A stretch of 64,000 nt of DNA, from positions 124,001 through 188,000 of the forward strand of contig NZ_VBUT01000007.1 in NCBI RefSeq assembly GCF_005863245.1, written 5' to 3'. The first letter of the stretch is position 1. Each line of letters starts with the position of its first letter. Origin of the DNA: Nocardia cyriacigeorgica. GTDB taxonomy: Bacteria; Actinomycetota; Actinomycetes; Mycobacteriales; Mycobacteriaceae. This document shows, in pieces, positions 55,438 through 64,000 of this stretch. Made by a program: the position numbers and the translations under genes. The notes under the pieces were generated by a model. The model was not told the origin of the DNA. It did not search any database and worked only from the letters and a program-made list of their open reading frames with translations.

Positions 55438-56627
55438 ACGACTCACCCGATCGCACTCCGGCCGAGGCCGTCGACAGCGAATCCTCGGCTCGCCGTTGGC
55501 GTCTGGTGCTCGGCGCCGCGGCCGAACCCGAACTCGGCGGCCTCGGCGCGGCGGATGACGCCGCCATGGACGGCGCGCTGTCCACGCTCTACGACAGCGA
55601 TCCACCCGCCGGTTCGGGCCCGCGCTCGGCCGGCTTGCAGGGGTCGGCGCCGCGGGTGGCCCGCTGGCTCGGTGATATCCGCACCTATTTCCCGTCGTCG
55701 GTGGTGGAGGTGATGCAGCGCGATGCCATCGAACGGCTCGATCTCACTCAGCTGCTACTGGAACCGGAGCTGCTCGAGGCCGTGAAACCGGACGTGCACC
55801 TGGTCGGCACCCTGCTCAGCCTGAACCGGGTGATGCCGGAAACCACCAGGTCCACCGCGCGGACGGTGGTGGAGCAGGTGGTGCGCGATATCGAGCGGAG
55901 GATGGCCGCGCGCACCGTGGCCGCGGTGAGTGGCGCGCTCGACCGCGCGGCACGGGTGAGCAGGCCGCGGCCTCGCGATATCGATTGGGATCGCACCATT
56001 CGCAAGAACCTGGCGCATTATCTGCCCGAGCAGCGCACCGTCGTCCCCGAACGGCTGGTCGGCTACGGCCGCCGCGCCAAGGCGGTGCGCCGCGATGTGG
56101 TGCTGGCCATCGACCAATCCGGCTCGATGGCCTCGAGCGTGGTGTACGCCTCGGTGTTCGGCGCGGTGCTGGCCTCCATGCGCTCGCTGCGCACCTCGCT
56201 GGTCGTCTTCGACACCGAGGTGGTGGATCTGACCGAGCATCTGTCCGACCCGGTCGACGTGCTGTTCGGCACCCAGCTCGGCGGCGGCACCGATATCAAC
56301 CGCGCCCTCGCCTACTGCCAAACCCTGGTGACCCGCCCCGAAGAAACCCTGTTCGTGCTGATCTCCGACCTCTACGAGGGCGGCATCCGCGACGACATGC
56401 TGCGCCGCGTCAACGCCCTGAAGGAATCCGGCGTCCAGGTCATCGTGCTGCTGGCCCTGTCCGACGACGGCGCCCCCGCCTACGACCACGACAACGCCGC
56501 CGCCCTCGACGCCCTCGGCATCCCCGCCTTCGCCTGCACCCCCGACCGCTTCCCCGACCTCCTCGCCCTCGCCCTCAACCGCGGCGACATCCGCACCTGG
56601 GCCAACACCACCACAGGACGATCGTGA
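55434..56627 (+). CDS. vWA-domain protein of MoxR cluster
   Basis: 397 residues; ATG overlaps the DUF5682 stop. The N-terminal region (ARWLGDIRTYFPSSVVEVMQRDAIERL) is characteristic of the cluster vWA protein, and the C-terminal vWA domain has a complete MIDAS site: DQSGSM (227-232), Thr286 in GGGTDIN and Asp in LISDLYEGG. MoxR-vWA pairs act as chaperone-like systems that remodel or activate partners. The intact MIDAS contrasts with the damaged MoxR. Confidence 0.88.
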   Translation: MNDSPDRTPAEAVDSESSARRWRLVLGAAAEPELGGLGAADDAAMDGALSTLYDSDPPAGSGPRSAGLQGSAPRVARWLGDIRTYFPSSVVEVMQRDAIERLDLTQLLLEPELLEAVKPDVHLVGTLLSLNRVMPETTRSTARTVVEQVVRDIERRMAARTVAAVSGALDRAARVSRPRPRDIDWDRTIRKNLAHYLPEQRTVVPERLVGYGRRAKAVRRDVVLAIDQSGSMASSVVYASVFGAVLASMRSLRTSLVVFDTEVVDLTEHLSDPVDVLFGTQLGGGTDINRALAYCQTLVTRPEETLFVLISDLYEGGIRDDMLRRVNALKESGVQVIVLLALSDDGAPAYDHDNAAALDALGIPAFACTPDRFPDLLALALNRGDIRTWANTTTGRS

Positions 56628-57922
56628 CCGATAACGACCTGCCACTGCCGCCGAACCCGTGGCCGAACGGCCTGCCGGAACCATTCGTCTTCTCCGACGA
56701 ACCACCCCTGCCCGGTATGCCGATTCCGGGCGAGGGTCTTCCGTTGCCACGGCCGTTGCCTCGGGAGTATGCGCGTTTGGCGGATATTCCGCCCACCACG
56801 TTCCCGATCGCACACGGGTGCCTGCTCGGTGGCGCCGTCGGTGATGCGCTCGGCGCCTCGGTGGAGAATCTGACGCTCAGCGAGATCCGGGAGCGGTACG
56901 GGCGGCGCGGGTTCCGCGGCAAAGTCGCCGAGTACAGCAATCAACCCACGGAGTTCACCGGCCGGACCTCGGAGGAAAGCCAGCTCGCGTTACTGGTGGT
57001 CGAGGCAATGATCCGGAGCAGCGTCCGCGCCAGGGAGCGTGGTACCGGTGGGCCGACGATCGCGATCTTGCAGTCGCTGTGCATTGAATGGCTACGTTCG
57101 CAGGTCGATTCGGTTCCGGATCAGGACTACCCACCCCACAGCGGCCTACTGGATCTGCCCGCTTTCGCCGAGCGTCGGGGCGCATCACGGACCGTCCTGA
57201 ACGCCTTGCGCGCGGCGGCCGAGCGCGGTGGGCCGCGCCGCCCGCTCGGCACCATCACAGCACCGATCAACGACTCCAAGGGTTCCGCGTGCGCTGTTCG
57301 TGTGGCCGCTTGCGGTTTCCTCCCCAACCCGGCGTCCTCGTTCGACCTCGCCTGCGAGGCAGCCGCACTCACCCACGGCCATCCGAGTGGCTGGCTGGCC
57401 GCAGGTGCCTTCGCCGCGATCATTTCGGGTTTGTGGACCGGGCAGGACCTCGGTAGCGCGGTAGACCGGGCACGCACGGAATTGGCCCGGCACGAACACC
57501 ACCACGAGGTATCGGAGGCACTCGCGCACGCCGTGCACCTCTCGGGTCGAGGTGAACCGTCCGCCGAGCAGGTGGAATCGCTGGGTGGCGGGTGGACCGC
57601 GCCGGAAGCCCTCGCCATGGCGACCTATACCGCGCTGGCTGCCGAGTTAGCAGGCGGGACGCCCAAGCAGATCGTCGAACGAGGCCTGTGCGCCGCGGTG
57701 AACCATTCCGGCGACAGCGACGCGACCGGGACGATGTGCGGAAATCTCCTCGGCGCACGCTACGGATATCAGGGCATCCCCGAAGCGTGGGCGGGCAAGT
57801 GTGAAATCGCCGGTCCGGTCTGGGAATTGGCGCACGATTTCAGCATCGAGTTCGGCCCTCGTCCGCCGAGCGATTCCAGCGGCTATATGGACTACGGCTG
57901 GATGGCCAAGTATCACAGCTGA
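56624..57922 (+). CDS. ADP-ribosylglycohydrolase (DraG-like) in MoxR operon
   Basis: 432 residues; GTG overlaps the vWA stop (GTGA). After a Pro-rich 60-residue leader comes the DraG fold: GCLLGGAVGDALG (65-77), NDSKGSACAVRVAACGF, ALTHGHPSGWLAAGA and NHSGDSDATG (360-369). The metal-binding T-D-D-T of this family is TSEESQ (115-120) here, so both aspartates are glutamates, and the usual SKGCG is SKGSA. It would remove ADP-ribose from proteins or nucleic acid if active. A terminator follows, making it the last gene of the operon. Confidence 0.82.
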   Translation: MTDNDLPLPPNPWPNGLPEPFVFSDEPPLPGMPIPGEGLPLPRPLPREYARLADIPPTTFPIAHGCLLGGAVGDALGASVENLTLSEIRERYGRRGFRGKVAEYSNQPTEFTGRTSEESQLALLVVEAMIRSSVRARERGTGGPTIAILQSLCIEWLRSQVDSVPDQDYPPHSGLLDLPAFAERRGASRTVLNALRAAAERGGPRRPLGTITAPINDSKGSACAVRVAACGFLPNPASSFDLACEAAALTHGHPSGWLAAGAFAAIISGLWTGQDLGSAVDRARTELARHEHHHEVSEALAHAVHLSGRGEPSAEQVESLGGGWTAPEALAMATYTALAAELAGGTPKQIVERGLCAAVNHSGDSDATGTMCGNLLGARYGYQGIPEAWAGKCEIAGPVWELAHDFSIEFGPRPPSDSSGYMDYGWMAKYHS

Positions 57923-57924
57923 GC

Positions 57925-57968
57925 GGACTCGGCTGGCGATAGCCGCCGTGCCATCGCCGGCCGAGTCC
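57925..57968. terminator. Bidirectional terminator after MoxR operon
   Basis: GGACTCGGC (57925-57933) pairs with GCCGAGTCC (57960-57968), plus inner GGCGAT/ATCGCC. Very stable; it separates the convergent ADP-ribosylglycohydrolase and permease genes. Confidence 0.8.
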
Positions 57969-60560
57969 CTACAGGTCCGCGATGGCCGCCAGCGGTGGCG
58001 TCCGTGCCGCACGCACCGCGGGCCACAGGGCCGCGAGGACACCCACCACCGCGGAACCGATCAGCATCAGCACCAGTTGTCCCCAGGGGACGGCGATCTG
58101 GTCGAGGCCGAGGTCGCGGAGGGTGCGCAGGAATCCGACACCGAGGCCGAGTCCGAGGATCGCGCCGACGATGGCGCCGAAGACCGCTATCAGCATGGAT
58201 TCCAGGTAGATGGTTCGGCGGACTTGGGCGCGCTGGGTGCCGACGGCACGCAGCATGCCGATCTCGCGGCGCCGCTCCACCACCGACAGCGCCAGGGTGT
58301 TGACGATGCCGAGGATGGCGATCACCACCGCGAGGGCGAGCAGGCCGTACAGGATGGCGAGCATGGTGTTGATCTGCCTGCCCTGTGCGCCCTTGAATTC
58401 CTCGCGGTCCTGCACCTGAACCAGCGAGGCCTCGGTGGCCTGGCCAGGGGCGGTGCCCGGTTCGTCGGCGCCGAACACCGACTGCACGGTGGCCTGTTCC
58501 AGACCGGTGCGCATGGCGGCGAGATCCGCGCCGGGTTCGGCCGCGACCAGAGCCAGCACGTTGATCCGCATGTTCGGTGGCATCACCTCGTCGAACACCG
58601 CGGGCGGCACCACCAGCGGACCCATCAGCGGCGACTTCCGGTAGATCCCGGCCACGGTGACGGGAATCTGCTTTTTGTCCATGCTGGTGAGCGTGATCTG
58701 CTGCCCCGCGCTCAGATCGTGTTCGGTCGCTTCGTCTTCGGCGACGAGGATGTCGCGTTCACCGAGGGTGCCGGTGCCGCTGAGGATGTCGTAGTTCAGC
58801 ACCCGGTCCAATGGCCCGTCGGGTGAGGTGCCGAATTCCTCGTCGTCGTCGATCTTCACGCCGACGCCGCGAATCGCGACGACTTCCGCCACGCCGGGTA
58901 CTCCGCGGGCGGCTTCCACCGCCGGCCCGGGCACGCCGATCGCCTGCGGCCCACCCATCTGTGGACCGGCCAGCACATAATCGGCCGCAACACCCTTGTC
59001 GACCAGCACACCGACGCTCGCCTTCGCCGACGCGCCGAGCATGCCGATGGCCGAGACCAGCATCAGCCCGAGGGTGAGCGCGAACGCCGTCGCCGCGGTC
59101 CGGCGCGGGTTGCGCACGGCATTGTTGCGCGCCATCGCACCGATCGGGCCGAACGGACGCAGCAGCAGGCCCAGCCCACCGACCACCGGCCGCGAGAGCG
59201 CCGGCGAGGCGAGCAGCACCGCGAAGATCAGTGCCAGCGCGCCGACACCGACGGTCGCCGCCGCCGTCCCGCCGGTCGACTGGGCGCCGACCACCACCAG
59301 CACCGCGCCGACCACCGCGAGCGCGAGCCCGAGCCAGGTGCGCACCCGCAATGATTCATCGGCCGAGGCGAATTCCTCGCGCATGGCCTGCACCGGCGGG
59401 ATCTTCGCGGCCCGCCGCGCCGGCGCGTAGGCGCTGACCATGGTGACGAGCAGGCCGACCAGCAGGCCGACCAGGATGGTGCGCGGCAGCACCGCCATCG
59501 AACCGGTCGGCAGGCCGAGGTCGAAGGCGTTGAGCACGGCCGAGAGCCCGAAGGCCAACGCGACCCCGGCCGCCAGCCCGATGACGCTGCCGATCACACC
59601 GATGACGAAGGCCTCCGCGACCACCGAGCGCCCGACCTGCTGACTGCTCGCGCCGACCGCGCGCAGCAGCGCCAGTTCGCGCAAGCGCTGGGCGACGATC
59701 ATGGAGAAGGTGTTGTAGATGATGAAGGTGCCGACGATCAGCGCGATCGAGCCGAAGGCGAGCAGGAAGTAGTTGATGAAGTTGAGCGCGTCGGAGATCT
59801 CGGCCTTCATCTCGGCGCGCACCTGCTCGCCGTTCTGCACCTTGTAGTCGGGGAAGGCGATGGCGATCTTGTCGCGCAGCTCGTCACCGGGGATGCCCTC
59901 GGCGGCGACGTCGACGTGGGCGACATGACTTCCGTCGGTGAACAACTTGCGGGCCTGGCTGTCCTCGAACAGCAATCCGATGAACCCACCGGTGTCGGCG
60001 GCGACGTCGTAGATGCCGGTGAGGGTGACCTCGAGCGTGCCCTGCGAGGGGACGAGGATCTTGGTCCGGTCCCCCACCTCGAGCCCGGCCCGCTCGGCTC
60101 CGCCGCTGTTCAAGGCGATCTCACCGGGCTGCGACGGGGGCGCGCCCGCGATGAACTTCTCGGGTTCGGAGATCGCCTGCTCCGGCGGCAGATAGGACTC
60201 GCCCCAACTCGGCGCGCCGCCGGTCTGCACGGCCTTCTTGCCTTCTGGATCGAGCAGCACCACCGCGCCGTTGACGCTGGGCGCGATGGCCCGCACGCCG
60301 TCCATCGCGGCGATCTTGTCCACCACGTCCTGCGGTACACCGAGCGACTGCCGTTCTTCCGGGCTGACGCGCACGTCCACGCCCCTGGCTTCGTCGGCGA
60401 AGATGCCGTCGAAGGTGCGCTGCAAGGTGTCGGTGAAGACGAACGAGCCCGCGATAAACGCCGTGCCCAGCACCACCGACAGCAATGTGAGCGCCAGTCG
60501 CACCTTGTGCGCGGCGAGGTTGCGCAAGGCGACCTTGCGCATCGGGTTGCCCGCCATCAT
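57969..60560 (-). CDS. ABC transporter permease, FtsX/MacB type
   Basis: 863 residues. N-terminal membrane segment, periplasmic MacB_PCD domain, then three membrane segments of the first FtsX domain (about 260-400), a second extracellular domain and a second FtsX domain at the C terminus. Such pairs export or extract lipoproteins, peptides or lipids. ATG overlaps the ATPase stop (ATGA). Substrate unknown. Confidence 0.92.
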   Translation of the reverse strand: MMAGNPMRKVALRNLAAHKVRLALTLLSVVLGTAFIAGSFVFTDTLQRTFDGIFADEARGVDVRVSPEERQSLGVPQDVVDKIAAMDGVRAIAPSVNGAVVLLDPEGKKAVQTGGAPSWGESYLPPEQAISEPEKFIAGAPPSQPGEIALNSGGAERAGLEVGDRTKILVPSQGTLEVTLTGIYDVAADTGGFIGLLFEDSQARKLFTDGSHVAHVDVAAEGIPGDELRDKIAIAFPDYKVQNGEQVRAEMKAEISDALNFINYFLLAFGSIALIVGTFIIYNTFSMIVAQRLRELALLRAVGASSQQVGRSVVAEAFVIGVIGSVIGLAAGVALAFGLSAVLNAFDLGLPTGSMAVLPRTILVGLLVGLLVTMVSAYAPARRAAKIPPVQAMREEFASADESLRVRTWLGLALAVVGAVLVVVGAQSTGGTAAATVGVGALALIFAVLLASPALSRPVVGGLGLLLRPFGPIGAMARNNAVRNPRRTAATAFALTLGLMLVSAIGMLGASAKASVGVLVDKGVAADYVLAGPQMGGPQAIGVPGPAVEAARGVPGVAEVVAIRGVGVKIDDDEEFGTSPDGPLDRVLNYDILSGTGTLGERDILVAEDEATEHDLSAGQQITLTSMDKKQIPVTVAGIYRKSPLMGPLVVPPAVFDEVMPPNMRINVLALVAAEPGADLAAMRTGLEQATVQSVFGADEPGTAPGQATEASLVQVQDREEFKGAQGRQINTMLAILYGLLALAVVIAILGIVNTLALSVVERRREIGMLRAVGTQRAQVRRTIYLESMLIAVFGAIVGAILGLGLGVGFLRTLRDLGLDQIAVPWGQLVLMLIGSAVVGVLAALWPAVRAARTPPLAAIADL

Positions 60561-61333
60561 TTGGTCTCCAGCGCCTTCATCTTGTCCAGCACCGATTCCG
60601 CGGTGGGGCCGCGCAATTCGTCGACGATGCGGCCGTCGGCGAGGAAGACGACCCGGTCGGCGAAGGACGCGGCGTGCGGATCGTGGGTGACGACGACGAC
60701 CGTCTGCCCGAATTCGTCGACGGCGGTGCGCAGAATCGAGAGCACCTCACCGGAGGAGCGCGAATCGAGGTTGCCGGTCGGTTCGTCGCCGAAGATGATC
60801 TCGGGTTTGCCCGCCAGCGCTCGCGCGCACGCCACCCGCTGCTGCTGCCCGCCGGACAGCTCGCTGGGCCGGTGGGTCAGCCGGTCGGTGAGCCCGAGCC
60901 GCTCCAGCACCGTGTCGAGCCACTGTTGGTCGGGGGCACGGCCGGCGATGTCCAGCGGCAGGGTGATGTTCTCCAGCGCCGTCAGCGTTGGCACCAGGTT
61001 GAACGCCTGGAAGACGAAGCCGATGCGGTCGCGCCGCAGCCGCGTCATCTGTTTGTCCGACAGCTCGTTCAGGGCGGTGTCACCGATGCGCACCGTGCCC
61101 GAGCTGGCGCTGTCCAGCCCGGCCAGGCAGTGCATGAGGGTGGATTTGCCGGAGCCGGACGGTCCCATGATCGCGGTGAATTCGCCCTTGACGAATTCGG
61201 CCGACACCGAATCCAGCGCGGTGACCTGGGTGTCTCCGGTCCCGTACACCTTGGTCAGGTCTTCGGCGGTGGCCGCGACGACGGCCGGAGCCTGCGTCTG
61301 GGCCGGATCGATGCCAACGGCGTGCGAGGTCAT
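60557..61333 (-). CDS. ABC transporter ATP-binding protein, LolD/MacB type
   Basis: 258 residues. Walker A GPSGSGKST, Q-loop VFQAFNLVPTLTALEN, signature LSGGQQQRVACARAL, Walker B IIFGDEPTGNLD and H-loop THD are all intact. Pairs with the permease that follows. Confidence 0.95.
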   Translation of the reverse strand: MTSHAVGIDPAQTQAPAVVAATAEDLTKVYGTGDTQVTALDSVSAEFVKGEFTAIMGPSGSGKSTLMHCLAGLDSASSGTVRIGDTALNELSDKQMTRLRRDRIGFVFQAFNLVPTLTALENITLPLDIAGRAPDQQWLDTVLERLGLTDRLTHRPSELSGGQQQRVACARALAGKPEIIFGDEPTGNLDSRSSGEVLSILRTAVDEFGQTVVVVTHDPHAASFADRVVFLADGRIVDELRGPTAESVLDKMKALETK

Positions 61334-61412
61334 GGTGACCAGTCTGTCGGCGTTCGCGCCGTCGCGCCATCGGGGAATCCACCCAGACCGCAGGGATGAC
61401 CCGGCGAATCGT

Positions 61413-63263
61413 TCAGTTCGACGAGTTCAGCGGGGCCGACTTCCACCACGTCAGTACCTGATCGATGGTGCCGACGATGCCGTCGGTGTACATCAGGTAC
61501 TGGGCGCGCTCGGGCTGACCGGTGAAGACGGTGATCATCTTCGGACCGTCGGAGTCGATCTTGTAGTTGGTGTAGGTCTGACCGCCGTTGGCATCGGAGG
61601 ATTTGGTCGCGCTCGCGGGCAGCCCGTCGATCACCGCCTGCACATCGGCGGCGCTGTCGTAGACATAGAAGCGGTAGAACGGGTCGTCGTTGTCGGCGCC
61701 GCCGTAGCAGCGCCACTGCCAGCCGTAGTTGCCGAAATCGGGTTCGCCGGTCTCGGGTTCGGGTGCGTACTTCGGTTCGGTCTCCCAGCATTTGGCGTTG
61801 TGGTAGCCGACGTCACCGGTGCTCGAGGCCGGCACCATGGCCGGGAACTCCTTGCTGATCGAATCCGCGGTCGCCGGTACCGGGGCGACGCTGGTCGCGG
61901 TGGTCGTGGTCGAGGTCGAGCCGCTCGCCGAACTCGAATCGTTGCTCGCGACGGCGGCGACGATGCCGATGATCAGCACCAGCAGCAACACCAGGCCGAC
62001 GCAGATGCCGATGATCAGGCCGGTGTTCTTCTTCGGCGCCTGCGGGGAGTACACCGGCGACATGGGCGGTGGCGACTGGTTGAACCCGGAGCGCTGGGCG
62101 TACGGATTCTGGTTGGCCATCGGCGGCGGTGCGGGCGCGTTGGGGCTGCTCGCGAAGGGCTGTGGCTGCCCGGTGCCGTGCGGCTGCTGCTGGGCGCCGC
62201 TCGGGTAGGGCTGTTGGTGGGTGCCGCTGCCGTGCGGCTGCTGGTGCGTGCCGCTGGGGAAGGGCTGCTGATGGGTCCCGCTGCCGTGCGGCTGGGCCGT
62301 CGCACCGCTGGTGAACTGCGCGTTGGCCGTCGGATACGGCGCCTGGGTCTGCCCCATGGCTGTGCGCGGCCCGCCCTGCAACGGCATGCCCTGCGCGGTC
62401 GGGCCCGCGATCGGCATGGCCGGTGAGCTCGGCATGCTCAGCGCCTGCTGGGCGGCGGCGGCGAACTCCGAGCAGGAAGCGAAACGATCGTCGGGCCGCT
62501 TGGCCATCGCCTTGGCCAGCACACCGTCGAGGGCCTGTGGCAGGCCGGGCCGCACCGAACTCAATGCCGGCGGCGGCGACTGGAGATGGCCCTGGATGAC
62601 GGCGGCGGGGTTGGTGGCCTGGAACGGGCCGTGCCCGGTGAACAGCCAGAACAGCGTGCAGGCCAGCGAATACTGGTCGGAGCGGTGGTCCAGGGTCGCG
62701 CCGGTGAGCTGTTCGGGCGAGGCGTAGGCAAGGGTGGCGGTGAAGGTGCCGGTCTGGGTGAGGTGGCCGGTGTCGTCGCGCAGGCGGGCGATGCCGAAGT
62801 CGGTGAGATAGACCCGTTCGCCGCGGCCGCCCGTGGAGCGGGCCAGCAGGATATTGGCCGGTTTGACGTCGCGGTGCAGCACACCCATCCCGTGCGCGTA
62901 ATCGAGCGCGTCGGCGGTCTCCTTGATGATCTGCACCGCGCGTTCGGGCGGCAACCTGCGCGGATCCACCGACGCGGCGTCGATGCCATCGATGTAGTGC
63001 ATCGAGATCCACAGCTGCTCGTCTTCGAGCCCGCGGTCGTAGACGGTGACGATGCTCGGGTGGTCGAGCCGGGCGACCAGATCCGCCTCCCGTTCGAACC
63101 GCGCCCGCACCTCCTTGTCGAAGAACATCTCGCGGTTCAGCAGCTTCAACGCCGTCATCCGCGGCAGCCGCGGATGTTTCGCGAGGTACACCGAGCCCAT
63201 GCCACCGCGCCCCAATTCGCGGTCGATGACATAGCCGGCGAAAACGTCGCCGTTGGCCAGCAT
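61413..63263 (-). CDS. Transmembrane serine/threonine protein kinase (PknB-like family)
   Basis: 616 residues. Kinase domain 1-275 with the glycine loop LGRGGMGSVYLA, Lys40, HRDVKPAN (130-137), DFG (155-157) and activation loop TFTATLAYASPEQL. Then a Gly/Gln/His/Pro-rich linker with tandem units (PHGSGTHQQ/PFPSGTHQQ, about 325-362), one membrane segment (415-439) and an external C-terminal domain of about 175 residues with two Cys (KCWETEPKY, WRCYGG). No PASTA repeats, so not PknB itself. Signal sensed unknown. Confidence 0.92.
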   Translation of the reverse strand: MLANGDVFAGYVIDRELGRGGMGSVYLAKHPRLPRMTALKLLNREMFFDKEVRARFEREADLVARLDHPSIVTVYDRGLEDEQLWISMHYIDGIDAASVDPRRLPPERAVQIIKETADALDYAHGMGVLHRDVKPANILLARSTGGRGERVYLTDFGIARLRDDTGHLTQTGTFTATLAYASPEQLTGATLDHRSDQYSLACTLFWLFTGHGPFQATNPAAVIQGHLQSPPPALSSVRPGLPQALDGVLAKAMAKRPDDRFASCSEFAAAAQQALSMPSSPAMPIAGPTAQGMPLQGGPRTAMGQTQAPYPTANAQFTSGATAQPHGSGTHQQPFPSGTHQQPHGSGTHQQPYPSGAQQQPHGTGQPQPFASSPNAPAPPPMANQNPYAQRSGFNQSPPPMSPVYSPQAPKKNTGLIIGICVGLVLLLVLIIGIVAAVASNDSSSASGSTSTTTTATSVAPVPATADSISKEFPAMVPASSTGDVGYHNAKCWETEPKYAPEPETGEPDFGNYGWQWRCYGGADNDDPFYRFYVYDSAADVQAVIDGLPASATKSSDANGGQTYTNYKIDSDGPKMITVFTGQPERAQYLMYTDGIVGTIDQVLTWWKSAPLNSSN

Positions 63264-63428
63264 TTCTGCTCCACTTCCCGCCGCTCACCGGGACCCACCG
63301 ATGAACAGGCGTACAGGCAAAAAGAACACATGGTCGAACCTGTCTGGGCCCGACCACGGAAAGCACCGAAACCATAGCAGCAGTCGGGCACTCGGCCGCT
63401 GGTCGCGGGAGCCGGGCCGGGCGGCCGA

Positions 63429-64000
63429 TCAGGCCGACTGCTCCGGTTCCGGGGGCCGGCGCGGCTGGGCCGGCGATCCACCGAACGGTGCCCGGCCGGT
63501 GCGTCGCGGGGCGCCTGGCAGGTCGATCACCGCCGGGGTGGGTGGTCGCCGCGGCGGCGGTCCGCTCTGCTGCGCCGGCTGCGGGATCGGCCGGGTACCG
63601 GGTGGCGGCGCGTCGCCCGAGTGGTGCTGCCCGCCGTGCGGTGGCGGAACGGCACCGGGCCCGCCATAGGGGCCGTTCGGCATCGGAGCGTGCTGGTGCG
63701 CCGGTCCGGACGGGAACCGGTGGTCCGGCCGTGATGCGGGTCCGCGCGAGTGCGGCACCACAGGTTGGCCGGTCGGTGAACTCGGAGGCGGCCCTGGCGG
63801 TGCCACCGGGTGGCCGGTCGGCGAACTCGGTGGCGGCCCGGGCGGCGGCGCGGCGTGTCGCGGCGGGGCGGGATGTGGCGGCATCCCCGGATAGTGCGGG
63901 CCGGGCACCCGGCCGTGCGGATGGCGATGCAGGGCGACACCACGCGACGGTGGAGCCGGATGGTGCGGCGGCGCGGGATGACGGGCAGGCGATCCGGGAT
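63429..64000 (-). CDS. C-terminal part of a proline-rich protein, 5' end outside window
   Basis: At least 189 residues in one open frame reaching the window edge, ending PPEPEQSA. It is Pro/Gly/His-rich with a 15-residue direct repeat (PPGPPPSSPTGHPVA / PPGPPPSSPTGQPVV). Likely the disordered tail of a longer membrane, kinase or secretion-related protein. An internal GTG at 63908 is possible but I prefer continuation. Confidence 0.55.
   Translation of the reverse strand, partial: PGSPARHPAPPHHPAPPSRGVALHRHPHGRVPGPHYPGMPPHPAPPRHAAPPPGPPPSSPTGHPVAPPGPPPSSPTGQPVVPHSRGPASRPDHRFPSGPAHQHAPMPNGPYGGPGAVPPPHGGQHHSGDAPPPGTRPIPQPAQQSGPPPRRPPTPAVIDLPGAPRRTGRAPFGGSPAQPRRPPEPEQSA

Overview
The window is high-GC actinobacterial DNA, packed with genes and rich in GTG starts and 4-base stop/start overlaps. 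Gene content and order follow the block running from about Rv3229c to Rv3268 in Mycobacterium tuberculosis: secA1, hpf, a comF-type gene, lpqB-mtrB-mtrA-tmk, sahH, a tetR-rubB-rubA-alkB group, fbiAB, whiB2, manB-manA, mpg1-wbbL-rmlD and an LCP gene. The desaturase/reductase set, two alkB genes, a wax-ester/TAG synthase and the mycolate/arabinogalactan-type wall genes point to a mycolic-acid actinobacterium. Nocardia or a close relative is the best guess. No tRNA, rRNA, CRISPR array or insertion sequence was seen.

Layout. 1-1981: 5' part of secA (-). 2312-9306 (+): a wax-ester synthase/DGAT, a DUF6912 protein, a ferredoxin reductase with two DesA3-like acyl-CoA desaturases that appear to share a new operator, and bluB. 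9403-17600 (-): thiolase, ribosome hibernation factor, ComF-like protein and lpqB-mtrB-mtrA-tmk. 17793-23401: a small secreted protein, sahH and the alkane hydroxylation locus (alkB1; alkB2-rubA-rubB-tetR). 23599-26455 (-): the coenzyme F420 genes fbiA-fbiB coupled to a NUDIX gene, divergent from whiB2, which has a perfect LexA/SOS box upstream. 27294-41967: mannose and cell-wall precursor genes (manB, manA, mpg1, wbbL, rmlD, LCP) with a CDF transporter, an HtaA-like secreted protein and a CrtI-like oxidoreductase. 42093-46139: P450, carboxylesterase, FmdB-like, SelW-like and YchJ-like genes.

46204-57922 is the accessory-looking core. A Rad50/RecF-like ATPase and a small coupled partner (-) diverge from a five-gene, fully stop/start-overlapped operon (+): a SWIM-associated/DUF5691 fusion, a MoxR-type AAA+ protein, DUF5682, a vWA protein and an ADP-ribosylglycohydrolase. 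In this operon the MoxR protein appears to have lost its Walker A segment in frame, the SWIM zinc finger is absent from the first protein, and the ADP-ribosylglycohydrolase has E-E where the family normally has metal-binding D-D. This is the most unusual locus in the window.

57969-64000 (-): an FtsX-type ABC exporter (permease and ATPase), a transmembrane Ser/Thr kinase, and the C-terminal part of a proline-rich protein cut by the window edge.
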